A stretch of DNA of 64,000 nt from Actinomadura sp. BRA 177 (GCF_013372625.1 NZ_JABXFD010000724.1:1-64000); one strand, 5' to 3'; positions 7,964 to 16,752 are shown, numbered from the stretch's first letter. The notes: generated from the sequence alone by a model not told the origin. A program made the numbers and translations.

Positions 7964-9490
7964 ATGCGCGCTCCCCGTCCCCTCCTCGGCATGACGGCGA
8001 TCATCGCCGGACTCGCACTGACCGCGACGGGCTGCGACCCGGGCGGCGATGATCGCGCGGGCGACACCGCGTCCCAGGTGCCGGCCGCGCCCGCGGGCCC
8101 CGACCGGCGGCCCGCGATCGCCTCCGCCATGTCCACCCGCGCGGCCCGCAACCCGCAGGTCAAGGTGGACCTGGTCGGCCTCAACCGGTTCGGACCACGG
8201 CACCTGGTCGTCCAGCTGCGGGTGACCAACTCCGGCGCGGACACCCTCAACGTCGGCGAGCAGCTCAAGGACGAGGGGTCGGACGAGGACGGCTCCGTCC
8301 CGGACGGGATCGCGCTCATCGACACGGCGGCCCGGCGGCTCTTGGAGCCGTACCGGCGGACGGACGGCAAGGGCTGCCTGTGCACGCCGGAGAAGGAGGA
8401 CTTCGGCGCGTACGTCGACCCCGGCGAGTCCCAGACCTGGTTCGCCGTGCTGCCGGCACCGTCCGGGCACCCGAAGACCGCCACCGTCTACACACCGCTC
8501 GCCCGGCCGTTCGTCAACGTCCCGATCAGCGACGCGCCGCCGACCGCACCACCGAGCGACGCCCTCCCCAGCCCGGACGCAACACCAGTGCGGACGATCG
8601 CCCACCCGATCGACGCGCGGGCCGAGGCACTCGACGGGACAACCGAGATCCACGACGACGGCGACCAGGTGAAGGTGAGCCTGTCGTCCGACGTCCTGTT
8701 CCGGCTCAATCAGACTGCCCTCACCCCGCGGGCCGAGGCGCTGCTGCGCCGCACCGCCGCGCAGATCGACGCGTCCCCCGGCCGCACCGTCCGGATCGAA
8801 GGCCACGCGGACTCCAGCGGCACCGACTCGATCAACGACCCGCTGTCCGCGCGGCGCGCCGACACCGTCCGGGCGAAGCTCTCCACCCTCGTCACCCGCA
8901 CCGGGGTGACCTTCGACGCCAAGGGCTACGGCTCCCACCGGCCGCTGTGGTCCAACGACACCGAGGAGGGGCGCCGCCGCAACCGGCGCGTCACGGTCGT
9001 CTTCCAGCGCCCGCCGCAGGCCGGCCCCACCGTACCCGCGTCCTCCCCTGGCCGTTCGGGGCCGGTCACCGCGAAGAGCGACGACGGCAAGACGACCTTC
9101 TCCGCCCGCGTCACGGGCGTCCATGCGCTGGGCGGCGGCTACGGCGCCCTGACCTACGAGATCACGAACACGGGCACGGCCGAGGGCGCCGTCCCCGGCC
9201 TGGACTCCGACGAGGAATGGATGCAGCTCAAGTACTGGGCGGCCGCCAACGTCGCGCTGGTCGACCGGTCCGCAGGAATGCGCTACCCCGCCGCCCGCTA
9301 CGTCCTCGGCACGGGCAGCCGCTCGGCACTCTGTCTGTGCACCGGGACGGCGGGCATCCGGATCGGCATGGCGTCCCTGTTCCCCCGCGAGAAGAAGGAG
9401 TTCTGGGCGATCGTCAAGCTGCCGCCCGGCGCCACCACCGACGTATCGCTGACCTCGTTCCCCCGCATCACCGGCGTCCCGGTCACCTAA
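7964..9490 (+). CDS. OmpA-like domain lipoprotein with duplicated flanking domain
   Basis: 508 aa. A signal peptide ends in a lipobox, ALTATGC (Cys at about residue 24), so it should be anchored to the outer face of the membrane. The middle (about 225-350) is an OmpA C-terminal peptidoglycan-binding domain with VKVSLSSDVLFRLNQTAL, RTVRIEGHADSSGTDSIN and DTEEGRRRNRRVTV. The regions on both sides look alike: each has a beta-rich start, an acidic loop, a CLC motif and a (E/Q)(S/F)W final strand, suggesting a duplicated domain that flanks OmpA. It may link membrane and cell wall. The stop overlaps the convergent cupin gene by 4 bp. Confidence 0.88.
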   Translation: MRAPRPLLGMTAIIAGLALTATGCDPGGDDRAGDTASQVPAAPAGPDRRPAIASAMSTRAARNPQVKVDLVGLNRFGPRHLVVQLRVTNSGADTLNVGEQLKDEGSDEDGSVPDGIALIDTAARRLLEPYRRTDGKGCLCTPEKEDFGAYVDPGESQTWFAVLPAPSGHPKTATVYTPLARPFVNVPISDAPPTAPPSDALPSPDATPVRTIAHPIDARAEALDGTTEIHDDGDQVKVSLSSDVLFRLNQTALTPRAEALLRRTAAQIDASPGRTVRIEGHADSSGTDSINDPLSARRADTVRAKLSTLVTRTGVTFDAKGYGSHRPLWSNDTEEGRRRNRRVTVVFQRPPQAGPTVPASSPGRSGPVTAKSDDGKTTFSARVTGVHALGGGYGALTYEITNTGTAEGAVPGLDSDEEWMQLKYWAAANVALVDRSAGMRYPAARYVLGTGSRSALCLCTGTAGIRIGMASLFPREKKEFWAIVKLPPGATTDVSLTSFPRITGVPVT

Positions 9491-9852
9491 CCTGCCGGCC
9501 ACGGACGGCGCTCGGCGTCATGGTCCGCGGCGGTCGGCGGCGGCGACACGACGTTCATGAAGACGAGCCGCCCCTTGGCGCGCACACCCCGATTGGTCCC
9601 GGCGGGAATGACCACGAGGTCGCCCGCCGCCACCGGACGCGGTGCATCACCGATCCACACCTCCCCTGCCCCCTCCATGATCGCCAGAGCCAGCTCCACG
9701 CCCGGCGTGTGCAGCGGGATTTCCTGCCCGTCCTCCATGCCGACGACCATCACCCGGGTGGCGTCGGTCGCCGACAGCACCTTCGGGCAGTACGACTCGG
9801 CACTGAACTCCGCGAGCTCCGCCGCGCTCCCGATGACCGCCTTCTTCTCCAC
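9487..9852 (-). CDS. cupin domain-containing protein
   Basis: 121 aa single-domain cupin. Cupin motif 1 region is IPLHTPGVELALAIMEG with one His and a Glu, and motif 2 is GDLVVIPAGTNRGVRA. The second motif lacks the usual His, so metal binding may be partial. It lies 19 bp downstream of the hemerythrin gene on the same strand and probably shares its transcript; cupin/hemerythrin pairs are linked to nitric oxide and redox stress in other bacteria (inference for this case). Function otherwise unknown. Confidence 0.88.
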   Translation of the reverse strand: MEKKAVIGSAAELAEFSAESYCPKVLSATDATRVMVVGMEDGQEIPLHTPGVELALAIMEGAGEVWIGDAPRPVAAGDLVVIPAGTNRGVRAKGRLVFMNVVSPPPTAADHDAERRPWPAG

Positions 9853-9871
9853 CGTGCTCTCCGTTCACTCA

Positions 9872-10309
9872 TCAGGCCCGCGCGCGCAGGCACACCCACT
9901 CCGCGGGCATCTCTCCGGAATCAAGGAAGGCCCTCAACCGTCCGGCTTGCGGCTCCGGGACGACCCGGTCCAGCTCCGGGTAGAGGATCTTCTCCTCCTT
10001 CAGGTTGTGGTGCAGCAGCTGGACGCTCAGCCGCCGGCACGACGCGGGCCCGGCCCCGGCGTCCAGCGCGTCGAGCGTCGCCCACATCTGCCCGTGGTCA
10101 CGCAGCATGACGAGCACCGGCGCCGTGAGCCCCGCCGCATGCAGCGCCGGAAACAGGAACTCCTCTTCGAGGTAGATGTGCCGCCGCAGCGCCCGAACGG
10201 CCCGCTCCAACGACTCCCGAGCACCCGGCTCAGCCGTGAACGCCTCGATCCCCGCATCTATCTCCCGATGCTCCCGCTCCAGGGCCATCGCCAGTGACTC
10301 GATCTCCAT
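9872..10309 (-). CDS. hemerythrin HHE domain protein
   Basis: 145 aa four-helix protein with the di-iron ligand pattern of hemerythrins: H14, H44 with E48, H72, and the HHNLKEEKILYP motif near residue 99. Such proteins bind O2 or NO and may repair or sense damage to iron centres. It is the first gene of a two-gene unit with the cupin. An AT-rich promoter region with an inverted repeat lies 70-95 bp upstream. RBS is weak. The partner regulator is not in the window. Confidence 0.92.
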   Translation of the reverse strand: MEIESLAMALEREHREIDAGIEAFTAEPGARESLERAVRALRRHIYLEEEFLFPALHAAGLTAPVLVMLRDHGQMWATLDALDAGAGPASCRRLSVQLLHHNLKEEKILYPELDRVVPEPQAGRLRAFLDSGEMPAEWVCLRARA

Positions 10310-10382
10310 GCCGCAACCTCGATACCGCGCTCAGACGATGCCCCGGCCACCCCGGCCGACGACGCTGGAGCCTCGATATTAA

Positions 10383-10399
10383 TACAGATTGAGCCTGTA
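10383..10399. promoter_or_regulatory. candidate operator upstream of hemerythrin-cupin unit
   Basis: TACAG-N7-CTGTA inverted repeat inside a stretch of unusually AT-rich sequence (10376-10413) in an otherwise GC-rich genome, 74 bp upstream of the hemerythrin start. The position suits binding of a redox or NO-responsive repressor. The protein is unknown and the sequence does not clearly match a consensus I know. Confidence 0.4.
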
Positions 10400-10439
10400 A
10401 ATAATGCCATAAATGTGAGAAACGAGGCACCGACCGCGA

Positions 10440-11045
10440 TGCGTGACGGTCACTCCACGCCCCCATCCCGCCAACGGGGGGCTTCTCATCACAATCAGGG
10501 CACGCCTCGCCGCAGCACCGTCTTGACCTACACCAGCACCCCGGTCCCGTGCCGCCCTAGCACCCCAAACGCCCTCGCCCACATGAACCACCAGCGGCCT
10601 CAGCCACCAAGACGCGGACAGCACTTGCGTGAGTCCGCCCCATCGACCGCCCCCGCACACCCAGACGCCCCGCCCCACATGAACCACCAGCAGCCTCCGC
10701 CACCGAGACGCGGTCAGCACTCGATCTCCGCCCCGCGTGAGTCCGGCCCATCGGCCGTCCGCCGGTCCTCATCGCCGGAGAGCCGTGGTCTCGCAACACC
10801 TGCGCCAGCGTTGCCAGGAACACGTCCCCGTCCGTCATGACGCCGCTCGGACCCACCACGCCACCGCGCCCAACTCGGTCACCGGACCGATGAACTCGAC
10901 AGTCCGGAAGCACAAGAACCACCACCGCCCATCGCGGTACTGGCAGCCGACGCCAATCGCGCCCACGCCAGCACGTGCGAACACCCAACTCAAGTCATGG
11001 TGAGTCCGGCGCAAACTGCGCGAGACCACACCCAGCGGAGGGGGC
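10440..11045. other. intergenic stretch without convincing gene
   Basis: 606 bp between the hemerythrin promoter and the DUF222-HNH gene. The open frames here have low-complexity translations (Pro/Arg/His-rich) and no family features, so I do not call a gene. It holds the two-copy direct repeat at 10569-10759. Confidence 0.5.
10569..10759. repeat. two direct repeats of about 85-95 bp
   Basis: Copies at 10569-10652 and 10664-10759 share a long near-identical core with CACATGAACCACCAGC followed by CACC(A/G)AGACGCGG and CAGCACT, and end in GTGAGTCCG(C/G)CCCATCG. Copy 2 carries a short insertion. Similar GAGTCCGGCC words recur in the repeats on the other side of the HNH gene. Confidence 0.75.
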
Positions 11046-12464
11046 TCACTGCCGGTCGGGGCGGACGATGTACCAGGCGCCGGAGGGTGTGACCCAGATC
11101 AGCAGTCCGGCCCAGATCTGAAACAGTCTCCAGTCAGTGCGCTGTTTGAGTCTGTGGTGGCGTCTGCAGAGTGGGGCGAGGTTGCAGCGGCAGGTGATGC
11201 CGGGACGCCATGGGATGGTGTGGTCGAGGTCGCAGCGGTGGGAGGGCTGGTTGCAGGTGGGGAACACGCACCTGCTGTGGCGGGCCTCGATCTCCTGGCG
11301 CATGGCGGTGGGTGGCCGGTAGCCGGGGCTGCCGTGGCGCTGCTCGTCTCCTTGGCAGGCGATGTCGCGGGCGTCGGCGAGTTGGTCGTGGATCTGCCGC
11401 GCCGCCTTCCGGATGGCGTGCGGCAGGTCGCGGGGGTGGACGCGTCCGCGCACGTGGTTCAGGCGCCGGTCCACCTCGTCCGCGAGCACCGCGATGCTCG
11501 CATCGGCAGCGTCGTCAGGCTGAGCGCCGATCGCTTCTTTCCCGTCCGTCGGCTCGAGGACGCTGACCGGTGCGCCACCGTCCGAGCCGGGGACGGGGCC
11601 GGTGTCGTCGAACGTCCGGGAAAGAAGGGTGCGGACGGCTTCGGGGAGCTCGATTCCGTGCAACAGCCGGGTGGCGAGGTCGGCGCGGACGGTACTCAGG
11701 GGGCGGGGGTCACCGTCCGCCTTGATGCCGTTGGCCGCAGCGGTGATCTTGTTGTAGATGGCGTGGGCGTCCTCGGTTGCCAGGTCGCACAGGGAGAGAT
11801 CGGATGTGCCGGACGGGGTGTCCCACAACTCCAGCCGGCGCTGCCGCACCGCTTCGCGCCGCCGTTCTTCGATCTCTTCGGGGGCGAGGCGCTGCGCGAT
11901 CCGCTTGATCCGGCGGCGGAGTTGCCCGGTGGTCTGCTCGGGCGCCTTTTCCAGGGCGGCATGCTGGACGCGCCCGGCCACGTCGCCGGGAAGGTGCTCG
12001 GTGACGTCGCAGATCACGCGGGCCTTTGCCATGTCGATGCGGCCGGCGCCGAGCGCGTCTCCGGTGCGGGCGAGCGGGCCGGTCAACTGTTCGGCCAGGT
12101 GGACCAGCGTGGCGGCGGAGTTGCCGGTGACGGTGAGGGCGGCCGCGACCTCTTCGGTGACCGATTCGCGAGCCGACAGAACCCGGTAATCGGGACCGCC
12201 CGACTCCTCGGCATCGGAGTCTTCGTCGGACGTGCGGCGGCGGGCGAGTTCGCCGATGGCGGCCAGTTCCCGCGCCTGCGCCCACGAGGTCTGCCGACGG
12301 GCGGCGGCCGCGACCTGGAGGAGTTCGTCATCGGTCAGATCGGCCAGACGCTCTTTCCCGCCGGACAGGCAGATCGCCAATTGCGGGCCGGGCGGAAACC
12401 ACTCCCGGTCTTCCCATTCACGCTGACCGCCACCAATTGCGGCGACCTGGACGAAGATTGACAC
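11046..12464 (-). CDS. DUF222 / HNH endonuclease family protein (13E12-type)
   Basis: 472 aa. The GTG start is supported by GGGAGGTGAG about ten bases upstream. The N-terminal half is the helical DUF222 domain (LADLTDDELLQVAAAARR onwards, then TGNSAATLVHLAEQLTG and GRIDMAKARVICD). The C-terminal HNH nuclease domain has ARHSRCVFPTC, DLDHTIPWRPG and the cysteine/histidine run CNLAPLCRRHHRLKQ, with the DH and HH metal and catalytic positions intact. These proteins are highly amplified in actinobacteria (the mycobacterial REP13E12 family) and are suspected selfish or mobile nucleases. Repeats flank the gene on both sides, which fits this. Confidence 0.9.
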   Translation of the reverse strand: MSIFVQVAAIGGGQREWEDREWFPPGPQLAICLSGGKERLADLTDDELLQVAAAARRQTSWAQARELAAIGELARRRTSDEDSDAEESGGPDYRVLSARESVTEEVAAALTVTGNSAATLVHLAEQLTGPLARTGDALGAGRIDMAKARVICDVTEHLPGDVAGRVQHAALEKAPEQTTGQLRRRIKRIAQRLAPEEIEERRREAVRQRRLELWDTPSGTSDLSLCDLATEDAHAIYNKITAAANGIKADGDPRPLSTVRADLATRLLHGIELPEAVRTLLSRTFDDTGPVPGSDGGAPVSVLEPTDGKEAIGAQPDDAADASIAVLADEVDRRLNHVRGRVHPRDLPHAIRKAARQIHDQLADARDIACQGDEQRHGSPGYRPPTAMRQEIEARHSRCVFPTCNQPSHRCDLDHTIPWRPGITCRCNLAPLCRRHHRLKQRTDWRLFQIWAGLLIWVTPSGAWYIVRPDRQ

Positions 12465-12614
12465 GGGGACTCACCTCCCAACCCGAATTCCTCCCCCAAT
12501 TATAAGCGACGTCCACGCCAAGAGTGCTAGACAATCCGGACACGCCACATTTTTATCACCCCATTTTCAGCTCACCCACGACAGAAAGGACGCTCCTTAC
12601 GGCCGCTGATCACC

Positions 12615-12985
12615 CAACGGTCAGCGCAGGCTGAGGACGGCTTTATCGGGTTGGGTGGCTAATGCAGGTGGGTGCCTGAGGTGCCTCCCGAAGGCAGACG
12701 CACAACGCACGGCAGGCCGCCGGCTGCTGTCACGTTGGTTGCGGTTGCGGGATGAGGGGGTTGTTCAGGGAAAGGCGAGCGCAGAGTCCGGCCACTGGTC
12801 ATCCAACGGTCAGCGCGGGCTGAGGGCGGCTCTATCGAGTTGGGGTGGCTAATGCAGGTGGGTGGCTTAGGTGCATCCCGAAGGTAGACGCGTAACGCAC
12901 GGCGGGCCGCCGGTTGCTGTCACGTTGGTTGCGGTTGCGGGATGAGGGGGTTGTTCAGGGAAAGGCGAGCGCGGGGTCCGGCCGC
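12615..12985. repeat. tandem direct duplication, about 190 bp period
   Basis: Two copies, 12615-12794 and 12804-12984, share CAACGGTCAGCGC at the start and AAAGGCGAGCGC..GTCCGGCC at the end, with scattered substitutions between them. Neither copy contains a credible gene. The sequence CCGGTTGCTGTCACGTTGGTT inside the second copy (12910-12930) recurs exactly in inverted orientation at 13384-13404. Confidence 0.85.
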
Positions 12986-13030
12986 CAAGCGCGCGCTCCG
13001 CGCGCGCCATCACCAACAACCCGAGCCAGC

Positions 13031-13370
13031 CCCTCTCCTCGTCGACCGCCTTTCCGCGCGCAGCGCGACACCAGCAGTTCCCCGCACATACCCGCAGACG
13101 AACACCACCCAACCGAACCCCCACCGACCGCCTCTCCGCGCAAAGTGCGGCACCGACAACACCCCGCACACACCCGCAGACGAACACCTCCGCCAACCGC
13201 CCCTCTCCTCGTCGACGCACTTCCGCGCGCAGCGCGGCACCAGCAGCACCCCGCACACACCCGCAGATAAACACCGCCCCCAACCGACCCCCTCCCCGCT
13301 GACCGTCTTTCCGCGCGTAGCGCGGCACCGGTAGCACCCCGCGCACACCCGCAGATGAACACCTCACCCA
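13031..13370. repeat. minisatellite of about 85 bp units, four copies
   Basis: Units begin near 13031, 13118, 13200 and 13289. Each has a CTCTCC(TCGTCGAC) start, then CGCGC(A/G)(C/T)AGCGCG(A/G)CACC, then CCCCGCACACACCCGCAGA and AACACC. Copies differ by substitutions and small indels. No spacers of foreign type and no adjacent cas-like genes, so it is not a CRISPR array. No gene in this stretch is credible. Confidence 0.8.
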
Positions 13371-13383
13371 AACCGACTACCTC

Positions 13384-13470
13384 AACCAACGTGACAGCAA
13401 CCGGCGACAAAGAGGAACGTGCGCGCTCGCCTTCGGGAGGCCACCTCAGCCGTCCACCTACAGCAACCAC
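13384..13470. repeat. inverted partial copy of the 190 bp repeat
   Basis: The first 21 bases (13384-13404) are the exact reverse complement of 12910-12930, and the following CTTCGGGAGGCCACCTCAGCC is a degenerate reverse complement of 12865-12895. The 190 bp duplication, the minisatellite and this inverted copy together form an imperfect cassette of about 850 bp. Confidence 0.7.
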
Positions 13471-13594
13471 ATAAAAACCGAGAAAAAGAAGACCTCAGGC
13501 ACGCGCACGACCGTTAAGAAAAGCACAGACAGCAAGCGGCGGGCGAGCAAGGGGGCGCAAAAGATAGCGCGAGAAGCGGGCGCGACATGGGGTG

Positions 13595-13640
13595 AGGGCA
13601 GCACCAGCTGCGAATCACTCCGGGGAGCGGGTGCTGCCCT
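13595..13640 (-). terminator. hairpin downstream of the DUF6745 unit
   Basis: An 11 bp perfect stem (13595-13605 with 13630-13640, AGGGCAGCACC arms) and a 24 nt loop, about 50 bases after the stop codon of the gene ending at 13691. The likely terminator of the two-gene unit. Confidence 0.55.
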
Positions 13641-13690
13641 TGGGCGGAAGGCGTCGGGGGGCCGGTTCTGAGCCGGTTGCCGGAGTTGGG

Positions 13691-14134
13691 TTAGTCGGCG
13701 ACTAGGCGGGGGCTCCAGCTTCCGGGGCTGTGTTCGCGTTGGCGGCGGATGGCGTAGTGGCCTGGGACGCAGCCGGAGGCGCCGTGTTCGGGGTGCAACA
13801 GGTAGACGGGGGCGGACGCTTCGAAGACGCCGATGGCGAGGCCGCCGGAGTCCGAGACGTGGCGTGTCCAGCGGCAGGTGGCGGGGTCGGCTACGAGGGT
13901 GTGCGGGTTGCCGCCCGCCGCGCCGCGGAGCAGCTCGATGCCCTCGGGTGGGACGTCCGTCCAGAAGGCGTTCGGGTGGAAGGTGAGGGTCGCCGCGATT
14001 TCGGCGAGGGGGATGACGATCAGGTCCCCCTGGGCCTGGAGGCCTTCGAGGACGGGGATGCTCACCGACTGTTCGAGGTGGTCGAGTACGGCCAGGCCGG
14101 TCTGCTGGGAAAGGGACGCGAGCGTCACGGTCAT
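13691..14134 (-). CDS. conserved hypothetical protein downstream of DUF6745
   Basis: 147 aa, ATG start giving MTVTLASLSQQTGLAVLDHL. I do not recognise a domain. The N-terminal half reads as alternating helices and strands with IPVLEGLQAQGDLIVIPL, the second half is richer in Gly and His. No signal peptide or membrane segment. It begins 12 bp after the stop of the DUF6745 gene, so the two are probably translated from one transcript and may act together. Function unknown. Confidence 0.7.
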   Translation of the reverse strand: MTVTLASLSQQTGLAVLDHLEQSVSIPVLEGLQAQGDLIVIPLAEIAATLTFHPNAFWTDVPPEGIELLRGAAGGNPHTLVADPATCRWTRHVSDSGGLAIGVFEASAPVYLLHPEHGASGCVPGHYAIRRQREHSPGSWSPRLVAD

Positions 14135-14145
14135 GGGGATCACCT

Positions 14146-15219
14146 TCAGGTTCGGCGGACGAGTCGGGAGTACTGGTCGGCGGACAGGCCGTAGGTCCAT
14201 CCGGCGGCGGCGACCGGGTCCGTGAAGGCGTCCGGGACGGTCAGCCCGTAGCGGCGGCGGTGTCCGTCGCGTTCGGTGGAGCCGTTGACGGCGAGCAGCA
14301 CCCGGGTCTGTTCGCGCAGGTCGTAGAGGTGGAGTTCCGAGCCGGGGTTGCCGGGGTCCGGCGCGGTGGCCACGAGACGCAGGCCGGCCCGGTCGATGTA
14401 GTCGCCCCAGCCGATGTTCTCGATCGCGCAGCGGCGGACCTCGACGTTCGGCTCCCCCGTGATCCGGTCGATGGACGGGTCGTCCACCACCCAGGGCGGC
14501 ACCCTCGTGCCGTGCCAGGCGTGCACGTCCCAGCCGTCGGCGTACCGGAGCGCGGGGCCGTCCGGGCGGTGCAGCCGCACCTGCCCCTCGTCGCCCCAGA
14601 CCTCGGCGTGCACCTCGACGGGTCGTTCGGAGACGACGCAGACGTCCTCGCGCGGCCACCACCAGCCGCAGGACCGCGTCGGCGTCGCCCACAGGTCGAG
14701 CAGGCGGTTCTGCTCGGGTGTGAAGATCACGCCGGACGTCCGGCGAACGGCGTCGTAGTGCGCCGACCAGGAGACGCACTGGGCCTCGTACCAGAAGGTT
14801 CCCGGCTCGGCTCGCTCATGGACGGTCCGGAGCGCCATGCGGAGGGTACTTCGGGTGGAGGTCGTGATCGGTGCTCGGACCTGTTGCCGCAACATCTGGT
14901 CCAGCGGACGGTAGCCCTGGACGATCCGGGCGTCGAGACCCACGGACGTTTCGCTGATCAACCTGCGGAGACGTGCCGGCAGCGGCCAGTCGCCAAGACG
15001 GTCCGCGGTCTGGGACGGACGGGCCCCGGGCGGGACGGTCTCCAGGGCCGCGAGGGGCGAGACCGCCCAATGGAAACGTGGTGGATCGAGGCCGATCAGC
15101 CGGTACAGCTCGGAGATGGCGGCTTCGGCGGCCGGGCGGTCGGCGGGCGCGGTGGAGAGCAGGTGCCCGAGCCATTCCGCGCGGATGTCGGCAGCTTCCC
15201 GCTGCGCGTGGTCGCTCAC
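14146..15219 (-). CDS. DUF6745 domain-containing protein
   Basis: 357 aa. The C-terminal two thirds match the DUF6745 family as I know it: WWWPREDVCVVSERP, EVHAEVWGDEGQVRLHRPDG, ALRYADGWDVHAWHGTRVP, followed by IENIGWGDYIDRAGLRLVA and SELHLYDLREQTRVLLAVNG. The N-terminus is helical. Soluble, no signal. The function of the family is unknown. It is followed directly by the 147 aa gene; upstream lies a decayed serine hydrolase gene on the same strand. Confidence 0.8.
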   Translation of the reverse strand: MSDHAQREAADIRAEWLGHLLSTAPADRPAAEAAISELYRLIGLDPPRFHWAVSPLAALETVPPGARPSQTADRLGDWPLPARLRRLISETSVGLDARIVQGYRPLDQMLRQQVRAPITTSTRSTLRMALRTVHERAEPGTFWYEAQCVSWSAHYDAVRRTSGVIFTPEQNRLLDLWATPTRSCGWWWPREDVCVVSERPVEVHAEVWGDEGQVRLHRPDGPALRYADGWDVHAWHGTRVPPWVVDDPSIDRITGEPNVEVRRCAIENIGWGDYIDRAGLRLVATAPDPGNPGSELHLYDLREQTRVLLAVNGSTERDGHRRRYGLTVPDAFTDPVAAAGWTYGLSADQYSRLVRRT

Positions 15220-15307
15220 CGGACGAGGGCGGCGACGCCCCTTTCAGAGATCATGGTCCCGGATGCTGGCACACCGCGCGCCACGATGTCCACCCCTTTC
15301 GGACGGC

Positions 15308-16535
15308 CTACTGGCGGGGTCCGGCGGCTGCTCTTCGCTTGGGGACGCGGGTGCGGAGGCGGCGGAACACGCGCCCTCTCGCCCATCGCCGGAGAGCCTG
15401 AATCGTCCTGCCCTCCAGGCCGAGTTCCGCCCGGATCGCGTCGGCGACCTGGTAGGCGCCGTCCACGGGTCCGTAGGTCAGCAGGTTGGGCAGGTAGGCG
15501 AAGGCGAACCCGCGTGCCGGGTCGGCGAACGCGAGGCCGCCGTTGCCGAGCCAGCCGAAGGCGCTCGCGATGCCCATTTCCGCGGTGCCGACGATGTAGC
15601 CGAGGCCTTTCGGGACGGGCAGCCCGTTCACCCCGGTCCTCCCTCACCGTGACGAGTGAGGAGACGCGGTTGGTTCTGGCCGGGCCGATGAGGCGGACGC
15701 CGTCCACTTCGCCGATGAGGGCGGCGAACATGCGGGCGAGCGCGGGTGCGGTCGCCCCGCCGCTGGACGGGACGTGGACGCCCTGGTAGTCGGGCCGGTT
15801 CCCCAGCGCGGCGCCCGCCCCCATCCAGGACGGCAAGACCTCGTGGTACAGCGAACCGGGTGGGAAGTTGACCAAGGGGTCCGACCTGTCTCCGTCCTTC
15901 AGCCGCGCCGCCCGGGGCAGGTCGGCGGCGGGGGCGCCGAAGCACAGGTCGCCGGGGACGCCGAGCGGGGCGGCGACGTCGTCCCGCAGCACCGCCGAGA
16001 CGGGGCGTCCGGTGACCCGGCGGACGACCTCGCCGAGGATGAAGCCGAAGGTCAGAACGTGGAACCCGGTCGCGGTGCCCGGCCGCCAGAGCGGCCGCAG
16101 GTCGGCGATCCGCGCACACACTCCGTCCCAGCCGGCGAGGTCTTCGACCGTGAGTCCGGGCGGCGCCTGCGGCACCCCGGCCGAATGGGTGAGGACGTGC
16201 GCGATCGTGATGCCCTGCTTGCCGTGGGCGCAGAACTCCGGCCAGTAGGCGGCGACCGGGTCGGCGTAGTCGAACAGTCCTCGCTCGGCGAGCACGTGGA
16301 CGACGGTCGAGATCAGCCCTGAACCGGGAAAGAGGGTGCGCTCGTCGACCAGGCGACCTGTGGAAGCGTCCGCCTTACCGGCGCACACGTTCACCACGAG
16401 TTCGCCGTTCAGGTAGGCGGCTATCTGGAGGCCGATCTCCTGTCCTGACGCGACCAGGTGGTCGGCCAGTTCCTGGGTGCGTGACTGGGCGTCCGTCTGA
16501 GTTCCTTCCGGTGAAGGGGACCGATCTAAGGCGTC
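15308..16535 (-). pseudogene. serine hydrolase / beta-lactamase-like esterase, degraded
   Basis: A class C beta-lactamase-like (EstB-type) hydrolase of about 390 residues can be read, but it has three lesions. There is no start codon between the in-frame TAG at 16536-16538 and the conserved TDAQSRTQELADHL start. The SxxK nucleophile motif expected after TLFP is missing: the text reads TLFPGSGLISTVVHV. And the frame breaks near 15637, where a run of four G leads out of frame; the real C-terminus continues in another frame from VNGLPVPKGLGYIVG to 15308. The rest is well conserved (HVLTHSAGVPQAPPG, PGTATGFHVLTFGF). The frameshift alone could be a sequencing error; the other two are not so easily explained. 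Confidence 0.8.
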
Positions 16536-16641
16536 CTAGGCGGCGCAGATAAGGCGTCGTCCCAATGTGGGGTGTGGGGGCTTAGGACGAACCTTGTACA
16601 TGTCGGGCCAAGAGGGACCGGCAGGGAACAAGGAGTTGGAC

Positions 16642-16752
16642 ATGATCCGCCCGGAGATCAGCAAGGCCATCATCAACGACCGCGTACGCGTGCTGCGGGC
16701 CGAGGCGAAGGACGCGCGCCGCGCTCGCATCGCGAAGGCGCTCAAGCGGTGA
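16642..16752 (+). CDS. 36 aa Arg-rich small protein
   Basis: AAGGAG lies six bases before the ATG. The peptide is a basic helix with the pattern IxxxIIxxRxxxLRxxAxxARxARxA, resembling the gene at 2756-2938. A strong terminator follows 25 bases after the stop, so this looks like a complete short transcription unit. No known domain. Could act as a nucleic-acid or protein-binding micro-protein, but nothing shows this directly. Confidence 0.65.
   Translation: MIRPEISKAIINDRVRVLRAEAKDARRARIAKALKR

Noticed and set aside
10415-10988. Pro/His/Arg-rich open frames on both strands between hemerythrin and HNH genes
   Set aside because: They read through the direct repeats and give low-complexity translations without RBS or known domain; treated as intergenic repeat sequence.
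13031-13370. Tandem repeats as a possible CRISPR array
   Set aside because: Units are about 85 bp, abut each other without unique spacers, vary along their whole length, and no cas-like gene is near. It is a minisatellite.
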